From: Rhodobiaceae bacterium UBA7378
GTDB taxonomy: Bacteria; Pseudomonadota; Alphaproteobacteria; RS24
Direction of reading: 5' to 3'
Length of the DNA: 15,030 nt
Assembly (NCBI GenBank): GCA_002469805.1
Contig: DKNW01000143.1
Span: 1-15,030, forward strand
Shown here piece after piece: positions 12,945 to 15,030 of this stretch. A model generated the notes under the pieces. That model saw only the letters and a list, made by a program, of their open reading frames with translations. It had not been told where the DNA came from and did no database searches. Each line of letters starts with the position of its first letter. The stretch's first letter is position 1. Both the position numbers and the translations under genes were made by a program.

Positions 12945-14549
12945 CTATTTCGCAAGCCCGTGTATACGATGGGCACGTCGACGCACTACCGATGAGGGGA
13001 TGTTCAGGCTCTCGCGATATTTCGCAACCGTGCGACGCGCAATGACAATTCCCTCGTCTTTTAGCGTTTCAACGATCATATCATCAGAGATGATCCGGTC
13101 TGGCATTTCCGCGTCAACTAGGTTGCGGATGCGCGCTTTAACGCCCGCAGCGGATGCACCGCCATTGTTATCCATCTGACCATCAGCATGAATACCGCCG
13201 GTCAAAGCCGCGGAGAAAAGATCTTTCAGCGCGAAAATACCCGTTGGTGTGTCAACCAGCTTATTGGCGACAGTGCGACTAATCGTACTTTCATGCAAAT
13301 CGAGCGTTTCCGCAATCTCGCGTAGAACCATGGGCTTCAGAGCGCGCTGCCCTTTTTGCAAAAATGCTTCCTGATGATCGACGACGGCTTGGGCGACACG
13401 TAACATGGTAATCGCGCGTTGTTGCGTGGCGCGCAATAACCAGCGTGCCGATTGCATATTAGTCGCCAGAAAGCGCCGATCAGCTTCGCTCATCGGCCTT
13501 TTTGCCATTTCTTCCCAATCGCGTTCGCGTACAAGAATGCGCGGCAAAAGATCTTCGTTCAGGCTCACCTGCCAACCCGCGCCATCGCGGCGAATTAGAA
13601 TTTCCGGTGCCTGTGGGCCAACCGATTGCTCAATGAAGTCAGCGGCCGGACGGGGGTTAAGGCTTTGTAACTCCCGCAAGGAACGGCGCAATTCATCGGT
13701 CGACATGTCACATATTTCGGCTAGTTTCTCCAACTTGCCTTGCGCCAGCAGATCCAGATACTCCAGCAACATCCGCTGAGACGGCTCAAAATTTGGTAGA
13801 CGTTGCCATTGCAAAAGCAAACAATCCTTCAAATCTCGGGCGAAAATTCCACCCGGATTAAGACCACGTAAAAGCGTTAGGGCGGCGTCAAGAACTGCCG
13901 GCGTAATATCAAGCCCAGCACAAATCTCATCGTTGCTCTCGCGCAGATAGCCATTTTCGTCAATCCAACCAACCAAAGCGAGACAGACATGGCGCAAGTC
14001 GGCATCGGGCGAGGCGTCGATCACCTGCATCTGCAGATAGTCGGCCAGTGTCTGATGCTCGGCCACCACCTCCTCGATCACTTGCGTTGTTGTTTGCGCT
14101 TCGTGTTGGCCAGCCAGAAAATCTGTTAGATTGCTGCGCGGTTCTTCGCGCCACCCTTCATCTTCGGCTTCTATCGTGGCATCGCCCAGATGCCCGCTGG
14201 CAATCACATCATCGGTCGTCGGCACATCAGTCAGCTCGTTAGGACTGCTTGCGTCATGTGAATAGTCTATTTCTGAAAATTCCGGTGTTGTGCCGTCTGT
14301 TGGGCCCGTCACTATTTGCGGGTCGGAAACTTCGCCTGTCGTAGCATCAGCTCCGGCAGGGTCGTCAGCATGTGCTCCAGCATCATCGCCATCGGCAAGT
14401 TCGAGAAAGGGGTTCTGTTCTGCCTCAGTCTGCAGCAATTCTGTCAGTTCCAGATTATTCATCTGTAGAACTTGGATAGATTGCTGAAGCTGCGGGCTCA
14501 TATGCAATCGTTGCGATTGCTTAGCCTGCATACGTTGCGAGATACGCAC
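12945..14549 (-). CDS. rpoN: RpoN, sigma-54 factor
   Basis: This encodes 534 residues. Sigma-54 directs RNA polymerase to -24/-12 promoters and needs an AAA+ activator to open DNA. The glutamine-rich region I is at the N-terminus (RMQAKQSQRLHMSPQLQQSI, then L-E-L-T-E-L-L-Q-T-E-A-E-Q-N-P-F-L-E-L). An acidic region II of about 75-100 residues follows, then the core-binding domain (about 160-330) and the helix-turn-helix (ETLDLHESTISRTVANK). The RpoN box ARRTVAKYRE is at about residues 504-513. The start is GTG 14549, because AAGGAGG ends 5 bases before it; a frame exists from 14582 but its first codons overlap this ribosome binding site. At least two promoters in the window match its consensus. 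The usual neighbours lptB and hpf are absent here. Confidence 0.95.
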   Translation of the reverse strand: MRISQRMQAKQSQRLHMSPQLQQSIQVLQMNNLELTELLQTEAEQNPFLELADGDDAGAHADDPAGADATTGEVSDPQIVTGPTDGTTPEFSEIDYSHDASSPNELTDVPTTDDVIASGHLGDATIEAEDEGWREEPRSNLTDFLAGQHEAQTTTQVIEEVVAEHQTLADYLQMQVIDASPDADLRHVCLALVGWIDENGYLRESNDEICAGLDITPAVLDAALTLLRGLNPGGIFARDLKDCLLLQWQRLPNFEPSQRMLLEYLDLLAQGKLEKLAEICDMSTDELRRSLRELQSLNPRPAADFIEQSVGPQAPEILIRRDGAGWQVSLNEDLLPRILVRERDWEEMAKRPMSEADRRFLATNMQSARWLLRATQQRAITMLRVAQAVVDHQEAFLQKGQRALKPMVLREIAETLDLHESTISRTVANKLVDTPTGIFALKDLFSAALTGGIHADGQMDNNGGASAAGVKARIRNLVDAEMPDRIISDDMIVETLKDEGIVIARRTVAKYRESLNIPSSVVRRRAHRIHGLAK

Positions 14550-14688
14550 ATAAACCTCCTTATGCCGTATAAACCATAGCAACTGGCATAGGTCTTGCTA
14601 TTCTTAAACGCTGTTGTTTTTCATGTTGTTAATTGTGTGTGGCAACAGAGCAACACCTTTTCCACAGACTGCGCGCAAAATTCGCACC
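14550..14688. other. Gap between rpoN and the mnmA 3' end, with an outward sigma-54 site
   Basis: No gene is supported in these 139 bases. The AAGGAGG ribosome binding site of rpoN lies at its left edge, but no clear minus-strand promoter for rpoN was found, and no terminator with a U-run follows mnmA. The plus strand contains a full sigma-54 consensus at 14584-14599. A degenerate CTGTTG/CAACAG inverted repeat lies just beyond it. Confidence 0.4.
14584..14599 (+). promoter_or_regulatory. Orphan sigma-54 promoter candidate facing the mnmA 3' end
   Basis: The plus strand reads TGGCATAGGTCTTGCT, with both elements matching the relaxed consensus TGGCAYR-N4-TTGCW and with GG-N10-GC spacing. A transcript would begin near 14610 and run antisense to mnmA. 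No plus-strand gene with a plausible start follows within the window. A chance match cannot be excluded. Confidence 0.4.
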
Positions 14689-15030
14689 CTATGACGACAG
14701 CCGCGCCGCACGAATCCAACCACCGCCCAGCACGCGGTCATCGCTCGCTCCGTAAAACACGCAAGCCTGACCCGGCGAAACGCCTTCCTCTGCATGAGCA
14801 AGCACGACCTCCGCGCCCGCATCGGTCAGCCGCAAACTCGCAGGTGCCGGCGGGCTTGTCGAGCGGATGCGCACGCGAATATCGACCTCATTGTGGTCGC
14901 CAAGCCAGTTAACTTCTTCAAGCTGGATGACATCGCGAGCCAGTGCGGTGCGCGGGCCGACCACAACCCGACGGCTGTCAGCGTCTATCGCCACGACAAA
15001 AAGCGGATCGCCTGTCGCAATGCCTAGCCC
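14689..15030 (-). CDS. mnmA: MnmA, tRNA-specific 2-thiouridylase, C-terminal part (partial)
   Basis: The last 113 codons of a gene whose start lies beyond the right edge. MnmA adds sulfur to U34 of tRNAs for Lys, Glu and Gln. The fragment begins GLGIATGDPLFVVAIDADSR, matching the domain before the C-terminal barrel. It continues through EEVNWLG, a strand R-V-R-I-R-S-T-S-P-P, and the hallmark VSPGQACVFYGASDDRVLGG, followed by G-W-I. This ending is diagnostic for MnmA. The catalytic cysteines and the ATP-binding P-loop are in the missing part. The stop is at 14689-14691. It is transcribed in the same direction as rpoN, 139 bases away, and is probably not functionally linked. Confidence 0.93.
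   Translation of the reverse strand, partial: GLGIATGDPLFVVAIDADSRRVVVGPRTALARDVIQLEEVNWLGDHNEVDIRVRIRSTSPPAPASLRLTDAGAEVVLAHAEEGVSPGQACVFYGASDDRVLGGGWIRAARLSS

Noticed and set aside
12924..12947. TAGCGC/GCGCTA hairpin as a bidirectional terminator between the 12551 gene and rpoN
   Set aside because: Only 6-base arms, a 12-base loop and no T-run on either strand.
14550..14582. rpoN start at 14582
   Set aside because: AAGGAGG lies inside those codons and is correctly spaced for GTG 14549.

Overview
This window is a flagellar biogenesis region from a Gram-negative bacterium, most likely an alphaproteobacterium with moderate GC content. The organism call is an inference from gene content and protein style: FlhF and FlhG together with FliA/FlgM and an RpoN-dependent programme point to polar flagellation. 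No taxonomic marker was compared. Gene order falls into six blocks. (1) 1-612, plus strand: the acidic tail of an unidentified protein, overlapped by a small putative lipoprotein. (2) 4660 down to 616, minus strand: a compact operon flgP, flgT, LysM protein, flgA, flgM, FlgN-like, DUF2802-like. (3) 4981-10263, plus strand: flhA, flhF, flhG, fliA and an unrecognised gene tightly coupled to fliA. (4) 11083-10298, minus strand: a single axial (rod/hook family) protein. (5) 11242-12904, plus strand: four tightly packed genes without firm functions (an NHLP-like protein, a periplasmic Sel1/TPR protein, a 77-residue protein and a secreted cysteine-containing protein). (6) Minus strand: rpoN, then the 3' end of mnmA running off the right edge.

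The regulatory logic is partly readable. The 320-base divergent gap between flgP and flhA carries two back-to-back sigma-54 (-24/-12) promoters, one per operon. The flgP one lies downstream of the longest possible flgP start and therefore fixes the start at 4660. A near-consensus sigma-54 site with an altered -12 element precedes the axial-protein gene. RpoN itself is encoded in the window, as are sigma-28 (FliA) and its anti-sigma factor FlgM, so several tiers of a flagellar hierarchy are present together. The flhA mRNA would have an approximately 140-nt leader with two nested inverted repeats.

Points worth a second look are: FlgP/FlgT-type outer-membrane ring components next to a FimV-like LysM protein; an FlhF that keeps the P-loop and TKLDE motif but has lost the recognisable G2 and G3 motifs; an NHLP-like domain (family known from nitrile hydratase and RiPP leaders) without RiPP enzymes, upstream of a Sel1 protein that resembles MotX in architecture; an orphan sigma-54 site facing the 3' end of mnmA; and rpoN outside its usual lptB/hpf neighbourhood. 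No tRNA, rRNA, IS element or CRISPR array was seen.
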